Source of the DNA: Berghia stephanieae
Taxonomy: Eukaryota; Mollusca; Gastropoda; Nudibranchia; Aeolidiidae
DNA length: 64,000 nt
Assembly: GCA_034508935.3 (NCBI GenBank)
Contig: CM067448.1
Span: 63,476,893 to 63,540,892, forward strand
Reading direction: 5' to 3'
Positions 33,129 through 44,472 of this stretch are shown here, in pieces. Position 1 is the stretch's first letter, and the number at the start of each line of letters is the position of its first letter. Made by a program: the position numbers and the translations under genes. A model generated the notes under the pieces. The model did not search any database. It saw only the letters and a program-made list of their open reading frames with translations, and was not told the DNA's origin.

Positions 33129-34177
33129 AATGATGATACTTTTCGCGGATCCGCGGAAATCCGCGGTTTTCTTTCCTTTCCTCGGTTTTCCTCCTCAGAT
33201 CCTTAGATGTTGGTAGTGTAGAGAACAATCTGGAATTGAAGGACATTTTCATTGGCAAAGTCACTTCAGACACTCTCAAAAGTTATGAGTAGAGAAATGA
33301 ATTCTTCATTACAGTCTCGAGGGCATACAGGCATTGTGCTAAACATCTGCTTGTAACATTGCCTCTAAACAATCCACTAATAGTCAGTCTTTCAGCCTTA
33401 GATCCAGAGGCTCCCTGTCATAGTGTCATTGGCAAAGCCTTAAACACTCTAGCTAGTCATTTTGGGCATTATTTATCTCAAACGGAAATGGAACTTGTTT
33501 TGGTGGAAATAAAAAATTTTGTCATAACCAAGAAGGACTTTAATGGGGAAAGGGTTGATTTGTGGTGGAATAGAAATAGTGACTTTCCTATTCTTCAAAA
33601 GCTGGCTAGGGCTTGCTTATCCATATTTCATGGCCCACAGGTAGAGGGTTCCTTTTCTAAAATGAAGGATATTCTTAAAGACAAGTGTGGCAACATGAAT
33701 ATTTCAACATTCTCTGCCATACAGACGGTGAAGTATTCTTTGAAGCAAGAAATGCCACTGCCCTGGAATGCTTCAAAAGAAAAGACATAGATCACAGTGA
33801 AATTGATCCTGTCCTGAAAAGTTGCATTAAAAAATCTCGCAGCAAGTATCATGCTGAGTTGCAAAAACAGAAAGAGGAAAAGGAAAGAAAAAGACAAATG
33901 TTTGATCAAGCAATTGTAAAGGCGGAAACAAAAAAGCAAGCAAAGGCAGTCCGGGAGAAGGCAATTAAAACAGCCTATAAGCATCATATAAAGAAGCACT
34001 CCAAACAGGTTGGCCCCCCACCTAGAAAGAGGCCCAAAACACACTAGTACTCTTCAAGTACTCAAAAGAAGTCATCCTGCCTACTTTCCTGTGGTGCAAG
34101 AATGTTCTAGGTGAGTTTTCCGTTTTTTTCCGAGACTTTTCCTCCTTTATGACTTTTTGTGAGTATCATCACTGTTT
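33129..34177 (+). mobile_element. hAT-like transposase remnant inserted just upstream of exon 2
   Basis: Block 2 reads straight through this point (TTTATATTTAATATAACATTC near 52430-52450), so about 1.05 kb is extra here. From 33230 it encodes LELKDIFIGKVTSDTLKSYE, a TAG stop, then RNEFFITVSRAYRHCAKHLL. It continues to FPILQKLARACLSIFHGP and VEGSFSKMKDIL, which resembles the hAT C-terminal dimerisation region, and then shifts frame into a lysine-rich tail (KEEKERKRQMFDQAIVKAET, RKRPKTH). The catalytic core is absent. At least one stop and one frameshift. Family assignment is from motif memory. Confidence 0.55.
33359..34047 (+). pseudogene. hAT-like C-terminal ORF pieces
   Basis: One piece (33359-33790, 143 residues) holds the dimerisation-like region DFPILQKLARACLSIFHGPQ. 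The second (33685-34047) gives the K/E-rich C terminus ending at TAG. They overlap in different frames, so a single-base indel around 33730-33780 separates them. No complete transposase. Confidence 0.5.
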
Positions 34178-34204
34178 TAATATAACATTCTTGTTTCTCT
34201 ACAG

Positions 34205-35023
34205 AATCTCACTAAAGATGGCCCAATTGTATTTGTAAAGCATTTAACGGAATATGAAAAGTACCGTCCCGGTTATTCCGAAAAGGGTGTCGAGATGGTC
34301 TTGGAAGAAATTATGGTGCCAAAGGAAACGAGTTCAGTTTAAAATATGAAATCCTTGAACTTGGCGCGTGGACCAGGAAAATTGACTGAATTGGTTGCCC
34401 CGAAAATTCCCCCTGGATACAGATATCTGGCAACAGATATTTCAGGAGGTTTCATTGAGATACTTAAATCGAAATCACTGCCTGTAGAGACAGCTACAGT
34501 GAATGCTTCAAATATTCCCTTACCAGATAATTCAGTACAGAACATTCTCTGTGCCTCGTGTCTACACTGGTTTTGTGATGATGAAAGTCTGAGAGAGATC
34601 CATCGAGTTCTGGTTCCTGGTGGAAAACTAATCTCTCTTTGTTATTGTTATTATGGACAATTCTTTGTTGAACCTTGGTTGATAGAAATATACAACCAAT
34701 TGGCTGAAGCGTGTGAGCTGCTCGGGCGTCCATTATTTAATGGTGTTTATTTATCGAATTTTGTGGAATTGAAACCGATGGATGCTTGCAGTTTCTTTAC
34801 TGCAGTCAGGAGGGAATGTGTTCCTGGTAAAGGAATACCACCTGGACTAGACTCTATTCTAAATTTTCTTAACACTGCTGCCTGTTTTGTACATCTTTCG
34901 GACGATGTACGCGAGGCGTTCTTCAGCCGTTTGAAGCAGAAATTGGTTACTTACCCAGATGTCAACCCAGAGAATATGACTATTCCTTTCGTTGATCATT
35001 TTGATGTCTTTTTAGCCAAATGA
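34205..35023 (+). pseudogene. Methyltransferase copy 1, exon 2 (catalytic exon)
   Basis: Opens after TTTCTCTACAG with NLTKDGPIVFVKHLTEYEKY. The reading frame is closed by TAA at about 34339 just before motif I, then resumes (LARGPGKLTELVAPKIPPG) to the TGA at 35023. Motif I, ELGAGSG in copy 2, is altered here to a changed glycine loop (ARGPGK). The C-terminal third (ACELLGRPLFNGVYLSNF, CVPGKGIPPGLDSIL, DDVREAFFSRLKQK, FVDHFDVFLAK) is open here, whereas it is frameshifted in copy 2. The length without the lesion would match a usual 270-290 residue Methyltransf_11 protein. Confidence 0.8.
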
Positions 35024-35262
35024 TCCAAGAGTGATTGTAAACATTTGACTGACTATGTTGGGTTTTCAGGTAACCATAACTCCAAAGACATGTTAGAATT
35101 TCATCACAACGGGTCAAAAGGCATTTGAAAATGATTTCCGTTAAGATTCTCTATGTTGTTTTGGACATTTAGACCAACATTCTTCGTGTTTCTTCTGCTG
35201 TTGTTTTGTTATTGATTTCAAAGTGTTGCATGGCTATCATCTTCATAAGACGTAGATAAAGT

Positions 35263-35992
35263 GTGAATATCATTCAAAAAGGTGAATTCACAGAGGAGAT
35301 GATAGAAATAGTGAAATCAACAGCAAAGGATGAGATAGAGGCCTACCCTATGTCTGAGGCGAGTGAGATTAAGGAGAGACTCAAGAGAAGTACAGAAGAA
35401 AAGTCAGATAGAGTAAGACAAGATATAAATGAAATGAGGAAAATCAATGAAACTGAGGAGAAGAAGCAGGCAATGGTGAAAAAGAACCTGGAACTAGAAG
35501 AGGGAGAAATGAAAGGGCTAAGAGGGTGAAAAATGTAATTATGTATGGCATACCAGAAGCTAAAGATGGCGACAACAAGGAAGATATAAGAAAAGCCCAA
35601 ATGGTACTCAAAGAGTTGCAGGTTCATGGAAACAAAGACAGCCTCAACCCTATAGAGCAAGTGATCAGATTGGGCAGAAGAGAAGATAGACCAAGACCCA
35701 TGAAAATAAGTCTGATGTCAACGGATCAGCGTAACACTGCTCTTAGGAACAGCAAACAGTTGAAAGACATAAACGGGAATGCTTACAAAAGGTGTATATT
35801 GGAGCAGACCAAACAATTATGCAAAGAGAGCAGGCCAAGGAGTTAAGAGAGGAGCTGAGGAGAAGACGAGAAGCAGGGGAAGATGTAGTCATATATAAGA
35901 AAAGGGTCATTTTCAGGGAGAAGTTTAGTGAACAAATAAGAAAGAGAGACAGCGATGTTGGAGGAAATGACTGGGATTGGGATGAGGAATGA
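35263..35992 (+). pseudogene. CR1-type LINE ORF1
   Basis: The 5' part (35263-35529) is a charged coiled coil (EEMIEIVKSTAKDEIEAYPM; KKQAMVKKNLELEEGEMKG). The next part in a shifted frame (35526-35846) begins KNVIMYGIPEAKDG, like the RNA-recognition region of LINE ORF1 proteins. The end (35792-35992, third frame) is REQAKELREELRRRREAGED and VIYKKRVIFREKF. Two frameshifts; the N terminus is cut by 5' truncation. The product would be an RNA-binding particle protein of the LINE. Confidence 0.7.
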
Positions 35993-36106
35993 CTATATTG
36001 GAAACGTGTCAGTCCAATTGCCCAAAATGTTTCTGAGCAAGGACTCGAAGACAACAAGAAAATTCAAAAAAGAGAAGTACCAGTAAATGATAAGGAGGGG
36101 CAGCAC

Positions 36107-38950
36107 GTGAATATGAAAAATACCCTGAAGTTCATGTACACGAACGCAGACAGTGTGATGAATAAGAGAGAGGAGCTAAAGGCTATGGCAGAAGAAGAAG
36201 ATCCAGATGTAATAGCAATAACAGAAGCTAAGCCAAAAAATGCAACAACACACCCAACCATAGCAGAGTTAGGTATTGAGGGATACACTATAATAGCTAG
36301 CAGAGATTTTGAAACTTCCGGCAGAGGAGTATACTTATTGGTGAGAGAGAACCTCAAGGTTAACCCCATAGAGGAACTCACAGATCACGACTTTAGGGAG
36401 AGCGCTTGGTGCTCGATTGGAGTAACTGGACAAAGTCAGATACTAGTAGGAGTGATTTATCGGAGCCCAAATAGCACAGGAGAAAATAATGAGAGAATGT
36501 TGGAGATGATAAGGAGAGCATCACAAAAAAAGCATTCAGAGATAATTATTATGGGAGACTTCAACATGCCGGAACTGGAGTGGAAAGGGATGGACGAACC
36601 AAAAGAGGGAAGCCTGGAGGAAAGTTTCATAGAAACCATTGAAGATTGCTACCTACAACAGATAATAAAAGAACCCACGAGACAGAGAAAAAACCAAAAG
36701 CCCAACGTATTGGACTTGATATTGATGGAGGAAGAAAATGACATAATCGACCTAAGACTGAGCCACCCACTGGAAAAAAGCGACCATGCGACCATATTCC
36801 TAAAACTGAGGGCGACATCAGAGACTGTAGATGAAAAACTGACACTCAGATATAGGAAGGCTGATCTAGAGAGTATGAAAGAGGAACTGGGGCATATCAA
36901 ATGGGAGGAAATACTAATCGAGGACACCGTAGGAAACAACTGGAGTAGATTTACCAGAGTACTTAACCAATGCTTCGAGAAAAACATCCCGAAAAGCAGA
37001 GGGAACCGGGTTGGGAGAAGAAATCAACCTTGGATGACGCAGGAAGTGAGAGAGGCATTACGGAAGAAGAAGGCAGTAAATAGAAGATACTCTAGAAGCA
37101 AAAAGGAAGAGGATTGGGACAAATACAAAAGAGTGAGAAACGCAACTACTAAAATAGTCCGACAAGCGCATCAAAAGTATGAGAACAAGATAGCAGAGGA
37201 AACGAAAGAAAATCCTAAAGTATTCTGGAGTTATGTAAACAGTAAAATGAAGACAAGACAGGGAACCTGTGACATAAAAAAAGAAGATGGCACTTGGGCA
37301 TCTGAAGATGAAGACAAGGCAGAGGTGCTAAATCTCTTCTTTGCAAGTGTCTTTACAGTGGAGAACCAGAAAAACTTGCCAGATATTGCTAAAACAAGTA
37401 ATATAGATACTACACAATGGCCGATTACTGAAGAGAGAGTAATGAAGAGACTACAAAACCTAAAGGAGAGTAAATCACCTGGACCTGACAAACTTCATCC
37501 TTACATCCTAAAAAACTTAGCAGAGCAGCTAGTAGAACCCTAACCAAGATATTTAACCAGTCGATGAAAGAAGGAAGACTACCAAGGGAATGGAAAGAAG
37601 CTAACGTCACAGCCATATTCAAGAAGGGAGACAGAAAAAATCCAGAAAACTACAGACCAGTGAGCCTGACATCTGTCGTCTGCAAGCTCATGGAACAGCT
37701 GATTAGAGAAGAAATGGTTGATCATATGACCAAGAACAAACTATTCAGCAAAGATCAACATGGTTTCATGGCGGGAAGGTCTACAGTAACAAACCTACTT
37801 GAAACAATGGATGACTGGACGAGAGACCTGGAATTAGGCAACAATTTAGATGTCATATACCTCGACTTCAGAAAGGCATTTGACAAAGTTCCACACTGGC
37901 GCCTAATCAGGAAATTGGAACAGTATCAAATTAATGATCAGACAGTCAAATGGGTCCGAGATTTCCTCAAAGATAGAAGACAAAAAGTGATAGTGAATGG
38001 AACAGCATCAACAGAGAGACTGGTAACAAGTGGAGTTCCACAAGGAAGTGTACTGGGACCAGTTCTCTTCCTGATTTATATCAATGACTTGCCAGACAAT
38101 CTATCATCTAAATGTAAAATCTTTGCCGATGATACTAAGCTCTATGGAGTAGCTAATACAGAAGAAGAAAGAAACACCTTACAACAAGATTTGAAAAAGC
38201 TTGAAGAATGGTCCGAAATATGGCAGATGGAGTTCAATGTAGATAAATGTGCAGTTCTTCACCTAGGAAAAAACAACAGAGAAGCAAACTATATAATGAA
38301 AGAAAAACCCTGCAGAAATCCAATGGGGAAAAAGACCTAGGAGTATTTATTGATAGGAAGCTAAACTTCAAGAAGCAAATTAAAGATGTTCAATCTAAGG
38401 CTAGTAAAACACTCGGAATAGTGAAAAGAAATTTCAAGAATCTGAAAACAAAACACATGACTACCATCTACAAGACTATGGTTAGATCAAAGCTGGAATA
38501 TGCTAACTGCATATGGTATCCGAAGTTTGAGGGAGACAAAGACAGTTTGGAAAGAGTGCAAAGGAGAGCAACAAAACTTATCACACACCTGAAAGACAAA
38601 ACATACTGTGAGAGATTGAAAGAATTAAATCTCCCGACCTTAGATTACAGGAGAAGAAGGGGAGATATGATCCAAACATATAAAATAGTAAAGGGAATAG
38701 ACAGGGTAGAGGCAGGATTCCTTAAACCAAACAAGAACATTCAGACACGAGGAAACAGCAAGAAACTGAAAAAAGAACGTTTTAAAACAAATGAAAGAAG
38801 GAACTTTTTTCATCTAGAATTGTAAATAACTGGAATAAACTACAAGAAACCACAGTATCAGCAAAAAATTTGAATAAATTCAAAGCAGAGTTGGAGATAA
38901 GCAACACCCTAGGAAACAAGTTCAATTATAAAAATTGGTCCAATCATTAA
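36107..38950 (+). pseudogene. CR1-type LINE ORF2: endonuclease and reverse transcriptase
   Basis: APE-type endonuclease first: FMYTNADSVMNKREELKAMA, DVIAITEAKPKN, VGVIYRSPNS, IIIMGDFNMPE, SDHATIFLKL. A linker then leads to the RT: WKEANVTAIFKKGDRKNPEN, YRPVSLTSVVCKLMEQLI, motif A DVIYLDFRKAFDKVPHW, motif B SGVPQGSVLGPVLFLIYIND, motif C IFADDTKLYG. The C-terminal region has EKDLGVFIDRKLNFKKQI, LEYANCIWYP and VNNWNKLQE. Catalytic Asp and Asn residues of both domains are present. The frame shifts near 37530, about 38300 and about 38800. CR1 clade is my assignment from these motifs. Confidence 0.88.
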
Positions 38951-39033
38951 TAGATGAGGAGGAGCGAAGGAGACTACACCAAGTCTAAAAGCTCTATACA
39001 GAGGTATCCAGGTATTAGGTATAAAACAACTCC

Positions 39034-39663
39034 AACATTGTATCTTTCATTTTTATGTGTCTTTGGACCCGTAACTATTCTGCGTGTAATTCTCTTGGGA
39101 TATGTTTTAATTTTGTAGAATTTGAGATAAAGAACGAGTCATAAAGGCTGAATTGATTGTCATAAAAATTACATAAGTTACACCATTCTACATTGTGCTA
39201 TTTTAAGCGCTAAAAACCAGAAACGTTTTAATTTCTATTTTGTTGTCACAAGTCTTAAGTTGCTATCATCGTCATCAAACTGTTTCATCATTATAATATT
39301 GTTCAATTTCACTCTGCCTTATGACCTGATATTATGTTTACTATTTCCCATGAAAGTTTTAAAAATTACCCACTTGTCGAAACACAAAGGGTTAAAATAT
39401 ATATTCAAGAATACTAAAGCTTTGTAATACAAATACCTACTTTGTATTGTGGATTTGACGAGTGGTCGTGTACAGAATATGGGGTTTTTAATAAAACTTT
39501 TTGAATATACTTATTACATTTTATTTCAAGGTATTTCCTAGTTTGTTTTGTTCTGCCTTTTGTTTTGTTTTCTTTTCTAATAGAATTAATCTCACCTCAA
39601 GGAAATTGCATTTGATAATAATTTTATGTGCAATAATATAAACAATATACGAGATGAGTCAAC
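39034..39663 (+). other. 3' flank of methyltransferase copy 1 with candidate poly(A) signal
   Basis: Resumes the locus after the LINE. TACCTACTTTGTATTGTGGA and the AATAAA at 39490-39495 are both conserved in block 2 (55620-55685), so this may be the original 3' UTR end, roughly 0.8 kb past the stop without the LINE. No ORF. Confidence 0.4.
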
Positions 39664-39834
39664 ACCGACGTGCATATATTTGCAGGTCTGATAATCGAAC
39701 GATATTATAAAGCTCGTTTTAATATTGTTGTAAATGGACAATATATTTTGAGTTGGGTTGAGATTATTTTCATAGCAACCAACAGCCCACAAAGATGTTG
39801 GTTATCAGACATGAAAATAAGGGCACCTCGGCCA
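39664..39834. mobile_element. Hairpin MITE, GGCCGAGGTGC family, copy 1
   Basis: Left ACCGACGTGCATATATTTGC and AGGTCTGATAA; right TTATCAGACATG and AAGGGCACCTCGGCC, the inverse. The orthologous copy at 55939-56419 carries a SINE in its middle. Confidence 0.7.
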
Positions 39835-39969
39835 ACATTTATATATGAATTGACAGAAAGTAATTTACGGAAAATTTGACACTTAATGTATTCATTTATC
39901 TTACATTATATTACGTTGTATCACATCATATTGTCATATAATATCATACCATATTGTATCAAGTTATAT

Positions 39970-41840
39970 TATCTTCCAGGCACTTACTGTGTCTTGTCTC
40001 CCCCTATAAATGTTTTCCAACACGCTTTCTGGCATTGTCTTGGAACGATATTACTTGGTTTTGTCCTAGTCCTGGCCGTATACCCCTGCTTGGAGGGAAA
40101 CAGTCAAATGTACCTGTAGTGATAGTTTTGGCGATGATATATTTTTCCTTGTAAATCATCTCTGTTACTTTAGTTACGTATTCTGTAAACATTTGAGCGT
40201 GTTCTTCTTAGTGGGGTCTTGTGTTGGTATCTGGATGAGACTTTTATATAACCTCAAACTAAGTACATTGATGGTATGCTCTAGGAATCTACATAAGTTC
40301 CCTATTTGAACCAAATCCCCTTTGTCTTACTTTTTATTGGGTGTTTGATTGTAAATCTAGAAGAATTTGACTATTCCATTTTATTCTTTTTACTGGCGCT
40401 GATATGATCTAAATGTGTCTCAGGTGCCGTGAAAACCTTTAAAAAACCAAAAACAAACAAAACAAAACAAAACAAAAAAAAACAATTATTTTATATGAGG
40501 CGCCGTAAAACCCTTTTTAAAAAGAAAACTCAAAATCAAACAAAACCAATTATATGACATCATTTTATCCATCTGTCTTACCAGCTAACATACGGTGCAT
40601 GTGCCATAATTACGCTCAGTTTATAATCTTATAATTATTTTTATATGGGGATGTCTTTTGACCTTCCAATATGGATAGGAAAGTGACTTGTGTTGTACCT
40701 TTTGTCCCCTATATAAATTTTCCTCGGTATTTTGTCCTGGTCCTCGTCGGAGCTTTGGCTAAGAGGGTCACAGTTTAATGTATAAAATACTTTTTTGGAA
40801 TTTTTTTCTTTATAAGCTATACTTTTGTTGTGTCTATTATTAGTGCTTTGTGTGTTTGTTTGTTTGTTTTTTGGGGGTTTTTTTTGTTGTTGTTTTGTTT
40901 TTTTTTTTTTTTTTGTCTTTTGACTTATTGTTGAGTTGTTATTTATTGCGGGTATTTTTGGTTAGTGTCAATTTTGTAGTTTTTTTTTGTTGTTGTTTGT
41001 TTTGTTTTGTTTATTGTTCTTTTTCTTTTTGGGTTTTTTTTTTGGGTTTTTTTTTTTTTTTTTGCTTTGATTTAGTTGTAAGCAACAATTGATTGAGTTT
41101 ATTCCTCTCAGTGGAATTGGGTGCTTGTGTCTGTATGGGAGTTTTGGGGTGAGCTCAAACTAAGCGCATTGATAGATTGCTTTTGGAATCCATTCGTGTT
41201 CCACATTTAAAACAGTCCCCTCTTTTCTTACTTATTGTCCCACGTGTCTTTGATCGTAAATCTATGCATTGTATTTCTTCCTTTTACTGAGCTGAAATGA
41301 CTTGAAAGTGTTGCAAGCAACGTATAAAAAAAAAAGAAGAAAAACATAACAAGCATATCTGGGTGGGGTTCCTGACCTCCCATAGTGTGTCTTCTATCCC
41401 CCTATGTTTTCCAATTGCTTTCTGTCTTTGCCTTGGAATGAGATTACGTAATTTTGTCCTGACTGAGACCGGGTCCTTGGCTAGGAGGGAGACAGTCAAT
41501 GTATAGTTTAAATTTTAAGAATAGATACTTTTTTATCTTGTAAACCCTCTCTCTGTTATGCATTGTATTTTTCTTTTTAACACATGATTTGTAAACATTT
41601 GAATGTGTTCCCTTCATGTGGACCTGTCGTTGTTCAGGATGAGACTTTTAGGATATCTCAAACCATGCACAATGATAGTATTATATCTAAATTCGTCATT
41701 TTCATCCTTAATAAACACAATTTATTTAACGAGAAATGTGTATCGTTTTGAAATTTTTGCGATATACACTTATTTGCAGTTCTGATAACCCATTCCCTTA
41801 TGGGCTCATTGTTGTAATGGAAGTCTCAAAAACTGACGCC
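39970..41840 (+). repeat. Three diverged tandem units of about 0.6 kb
   Basis: Each unit has the order CCCCCTATA..GTTTTCC, TTTTGTCCTGG-like phrase, GGAGGGAAACAGTCAAATGT, TGTAAACATTTGA, GATCTCAAACTAAGTACATT, then the tail GATATGATCTAAATGTGTC and GTAAAACC with A/C-rich end. Units start about 39970, 40640 and 41345. The set is repeated in block 2 (56550-58400). No protein coding seen; the tail motif suggests the units descend from a retroelement or its SINE. Confidence 0.65.
41758..41838. mobile_element. Hairpin MITE, GGCCGAGGTGC family, partial copy
   Basis: CACTTATTTGCAGTTCTGATA and TTATGGGCTCATTGTTGTAA match the left half of copies at 58991 and 59685. The right half is missing. Confidence 0.6.
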
Positions 41841-42092
41841 TGACCTCCCATAGTGGACAGGGAGGTACTGTGTCTTCTATCCCCCTATATGTTTTCCAAC
41901 TAGCTTTCTGTCTTTATCTGCTCAATTATATGATTACATTAACTGCGCAGTGGTTCACCAGCAAGACAGGTAAGACATATCTCATAAAAAACAATCCATT
42001 GTACAGATTAAGTTTTGGTCAACAACAGGTAAAAAAGTCTAGGATGCTTTTAGTCGAGCACTCGATTATACCTGAACGAGCAGGCAATTTTT

Positions 42093-42400
42093 GTGCGTGA
42101 CAACTGTATTAAATTTAAAGTAATAGGAGGTAAATAATCAACTTATGAAGATGCACAGGCACACTCGGATGCAATGTTCAAAAAATGTAAACGTCATTAT
42201 GCGTAATAGTATGGGGATTAGGTCCAAAACGTCCTTGAATTGTGCAAATTAGGGTTGAAAGCATGAAAATTACATGTTGTAGAATATGAAAAATGTATTA
42301 GTTGAGATGCAAGCTATTTCAAAATGTAAAATTTGAAATGGACGACAAAAACATTCGTTGGTACATATTAAAAAACAAACTATTGTTACCGTCAGGGTCC
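42093..42400. repeat. Dispersed repeat shared with 61545-61850
   Basis: GTGACAACTGTATTAAA, AGGTAAATAATCAACTTAT and TTGTGCAAATTAGGGTTGAA match 61545-61850. This is probably the last part of the duplicated block. ACTGCGCAGTGGTTCACCAG at 41945-41964 occurs reversed at 61980-62000. Confidence 0.7.
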
Positions 42401-42480
42401 ACAATGCAAAACCCAAGGTAAACAAAGAGAAACGACTATTTGCAATAATATTTTAAAAATTCTTCCTCAAGTGTCATATA

Positions 42481-42544
42481 AATAATAATGGTAATAATAA
42501 TAATAGTAATAAAAAATAATAATAATAATAATAATAATATAATA

Positions 42545-42583
<39 letters not shown>

Positions 42584-42900
42584 ATATTTATATAGCGCTC
42601 ATTCTCGTGTAAAACACAACCTCTGGGCACTTTACTATATAAATATCAATTTTAAGTGAAAAAAAAAAAAAAATAATTCATAGCCAAATCAAGGATTCAT
42701 AGAGTCAATAAAAACAAATACAGTAAAAATGTGTCTTGAGATTCTTTTTAACGGTAGGTAAAGATTTACACTCCCTCAGACCACGTGGTAGTTCATTCCA
42801 AATCTTGGGGCCGAAACAAGCAAACGATCTATCACCAAATTTTGTTCTTGATCTTTTTTCCGAAATTTTCGTTTGGTCATTATATTATAGGAAAGACAAT
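42481..42900 (-). mobile_element. L2/CR1-group LINE, 3' end only
   Basis: Minus strand encodes FGDRSFACFGPKIWNELPRG and LRECKSLPTVKKNLKTHF, the standard C terminus of this LINE group. A 3' region with TATATAGCGCTCATTC and an (ATA)n tail (42481-42582) follows. Severely 5'-truncated. Confidence 0.75.
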
Positions 42901-43014
42901 AATGAAATGTGATAGTGAACACATAGAAAAGGATTCCCTCCCTTAGCATACATTGATAAGAAACGGTCTTAACATTTTTTCATGTTTGGGTTTTCATGTG
43001 AAAGGAAGAGGTTT

Positions 43015-43017
<3 letters not shown>

Positions 43018-43079
<62 letters not shown>

Positions 43080-43097
43080 TAGAGAGAGAGAGAGAGT
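43018..43097. repeat. (GA)n microsatellite
   Basis: About 38 GA units interrupted once by TGGAGATA. Confidence 0.95.
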
Positions 43098-43164
43098 TGT
43101 TTTCAAAGTATTATATAAACACATCAGTACATCTATGCCACAACTCCTTTATGTTCATTGTATA

Positions 43165-43550
43165 GGGAATGAGATTAGCGGAAGAGTAGCGTCCCTTGAT
43201 TGGACGTCACCGGCGGAGTGGTTATTTGTAAACAAAACAACTACAAGCCTTGCGCTGCAAATACAAAATTTATTATTTATATTTCTGTCCAAAAATGCAT
43301 ATGATAATCAACGTAGATCTTTTCTTTAGTTTTCTCCATTATCAAATGTTAACAAAATATGATGTAGACTACAAATTAAAAATAAAAGATGTTGATAAAT
43401 AATACAATACGATGAGCCAACCCTTCCTAAACTTACTGAACTTCCCGTTAATGATTGGTACTAATAGTGGCGATAGCGTCTGTCGGTTGTCAAGACGCGT
43501 CTTCCAACAAAGGGGCGCTACTCTTAAATCTGTTTTGAAATCTCATTCCC
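43165..43550. mobile_element. Foldback MITE, GGGAATGAGATTAGCGG family, copy B
   Basis: 386 bp, TA on both sides (43163-43164, 43551-43552). Starts GGGAATGAGATTAGCGGAAG, ends AAATCTCATTCCC. The interior is longer and different from copies A, D and E. Confidence 0.8.
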
Positions 43551-43826
43551 TATTATACTATTATCCTAGTGCGGGAGGGGTCAAAAGGGGAAATAACTAT
43601 AAACGACAAGGGCAATGTATTAACAATATAGTTAACAAATTACAGTCGACTCCTTTTAATCGCATACCCTCGGGACTTCAGGTTAGTGTGTCGATTAAGC
43701 GGATTGTGCGATTCAGCGGAAAAGCTAAAATAGCATCAAGACACCAATTCATGTAGGACCTTCACTTCTGAGTTTTCTACGGGCCTGGGACTGTCGCGTT
43801 CTAGACACTACCTCATTTAAATGTTG

Positions 43827-43890
43827 TTTATTTATTTACTTATTTATTTATTTATTTATTTATCTATTTATTTATTTACTTATTGATTGA
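43827..43890. repeat. (TTTA)n microsatellite
   Basis: Mostly TTTA with TTGA at the right end, followed by a T-run. Confidence 0.9.
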
Positions 43891-44167
43891 TTGATTTTTT
43901 TTTTTTTTGTTGCTTTCTTCTTTTCCCCCCTTATTTTTAATCTTTTCTTTTACATATTTTATCGACAACAAAATGTGACATTATTGTTTGTTAGAACAGT
44001 AAACGCGAAGCGTTGATTGTTTTTTATTCTGTGCAAGCTGTTTATAAACCTTTGTCTCCAATCTCCCCGATGTAGATCATCTGAGAAGTGTTCTTCTTGG
44101 ATGAAGTGGCGTAGTTTGTCTACCTTGTCACGTTTTTACAGTGTTTTTCAAGGGTGGTGTTTTACAT

Positions 44168-44472
44168 TAAATAATAATAAATTGAGCTTTATATAGCGCA
44201 ATATCCACCAAAAGTGCTCAAAGCGCTTTACAAGGGGTCCCTAGTTAACAGAAACAATTAACATGTAGGAGAGGACATGACGCCTATTACAATGTTTCGG
44301 ACAAAGACAACACTGCTACCGGCTAGGTACTCATTTTACACCTGAGTACGTGAAAGAATGTGAGCAAAGACCCTTTTCCAAGGACTCAACTATGCGCCAA
44401 GCGCGAGGCTCGAACTCACGACCTTCCGATCCGAAAGCGAGTGTCATACCACTAGACCACATAGCCGCACAT
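44168..44472 (-). mobile_element. tRNA-derived SINE, family 1, full length
   Basis: Read on the minus strand: head TGTGGTCTAGTGGTATGACA and GAGTTCGAGCCTCGCG; body TCAACTATGCGCC reversed; then the AGGGACCCCTTGTAAAGCGC region; 3' end TGCGCTATATAAAGCTCAAT and a short (ATT) tail. Inserted inside the pogo-type element, so younger than it. Confidence 0.88.

Larger units (their letters stand above)
23358..35023 (+). pseudogene. SAM-dependent methyltransferase, copy 1 (two exons, frame-disrupted)
   Basis: Exon 1 (23358-23393) and exon 2 (34205-35023) are joined by an intron of about 10.8 kb with GTAAGT donor and TCTCTACAG acceptor, phase 0. The product would be a cytosolic class I methyltransferase (Methyltransf_11-like) of about 280 residues using S-adenosylmethionine; its substrate cannot be told. 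Compared with copy 2, exon 2 has a 4-nt loss near 34337 that brings in a stop just before motif I, and a 1-nt gain near 34366 that restores the frame. The rest is open to the TGA: ATDISGGFIEIL, ASNIPLPDNSVQ, LHWFCDDESLREIHRVL, VPGGKLISL. The intron carries a 40-bp satellite, SINEs, a LINE and a hAT-like remnant. Either a recent pseudogene or a sequencing artefact at that spot. Confidence 0.75.
35252..39033 (+). mobile_element. CR1-type LINE, slightly 5'-truncated, frameshifted
   Basis: About 3.8 kb, inserted downstream of methyltransferase copy 1. The remnant at 8985-9660 shows the joined flanks (GCTATCGTCTTCAT then CATTGTATCGTCG). It has ORF1 (coiled coil plus RRM-like NVIMYGIPE) and ORF2 (endonuclease then RT). 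ORF2 is open in long pieces, 36107-37543, 37564-38340 and about 38300-38825, with a last piece ending near 38950; so about three frameshifts, few substitutions. All RT catalytic motifs are present, so it is young. The 3' end is near AGGTATTAGGTATAAAACA. Confidence 0.9.
22680..42400 (+). repeat. Duplicated block 1 (methyltransferase copy 1 with flanks)
   Basis: Collinear with block 2 (about 48980-61850). Anchors: 22700-22845 with 49005-49145; 23160-23425 with 49145-49390; 29150-29860 with 50460-50960; 32680-33128 with 51990-52440; 34178-35170 with 52440-53345 plus 55463-55545; 39355-41840 with 55550-59145; 42093-42400 with 61545-61850. Same orientation, so a tandem duplication later invaded by different elements in each copy. 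Divergence is visible but modest in the exons. Confidence 0.75.

Noticed and set aside
35343-37622. Several minus-strand frames of 60-112 codons in the CR1 LINE.
   Set aside because: All lie opposite well-supported ORF1 and ORF2 sequence.
43412-43756. 114-codon frame starting MSQPFLNLLNFPLMIG.
   Set aside because: It crosses from a foldback MITE into the left end of the pogo-type element, so no single ancestral gene fits.
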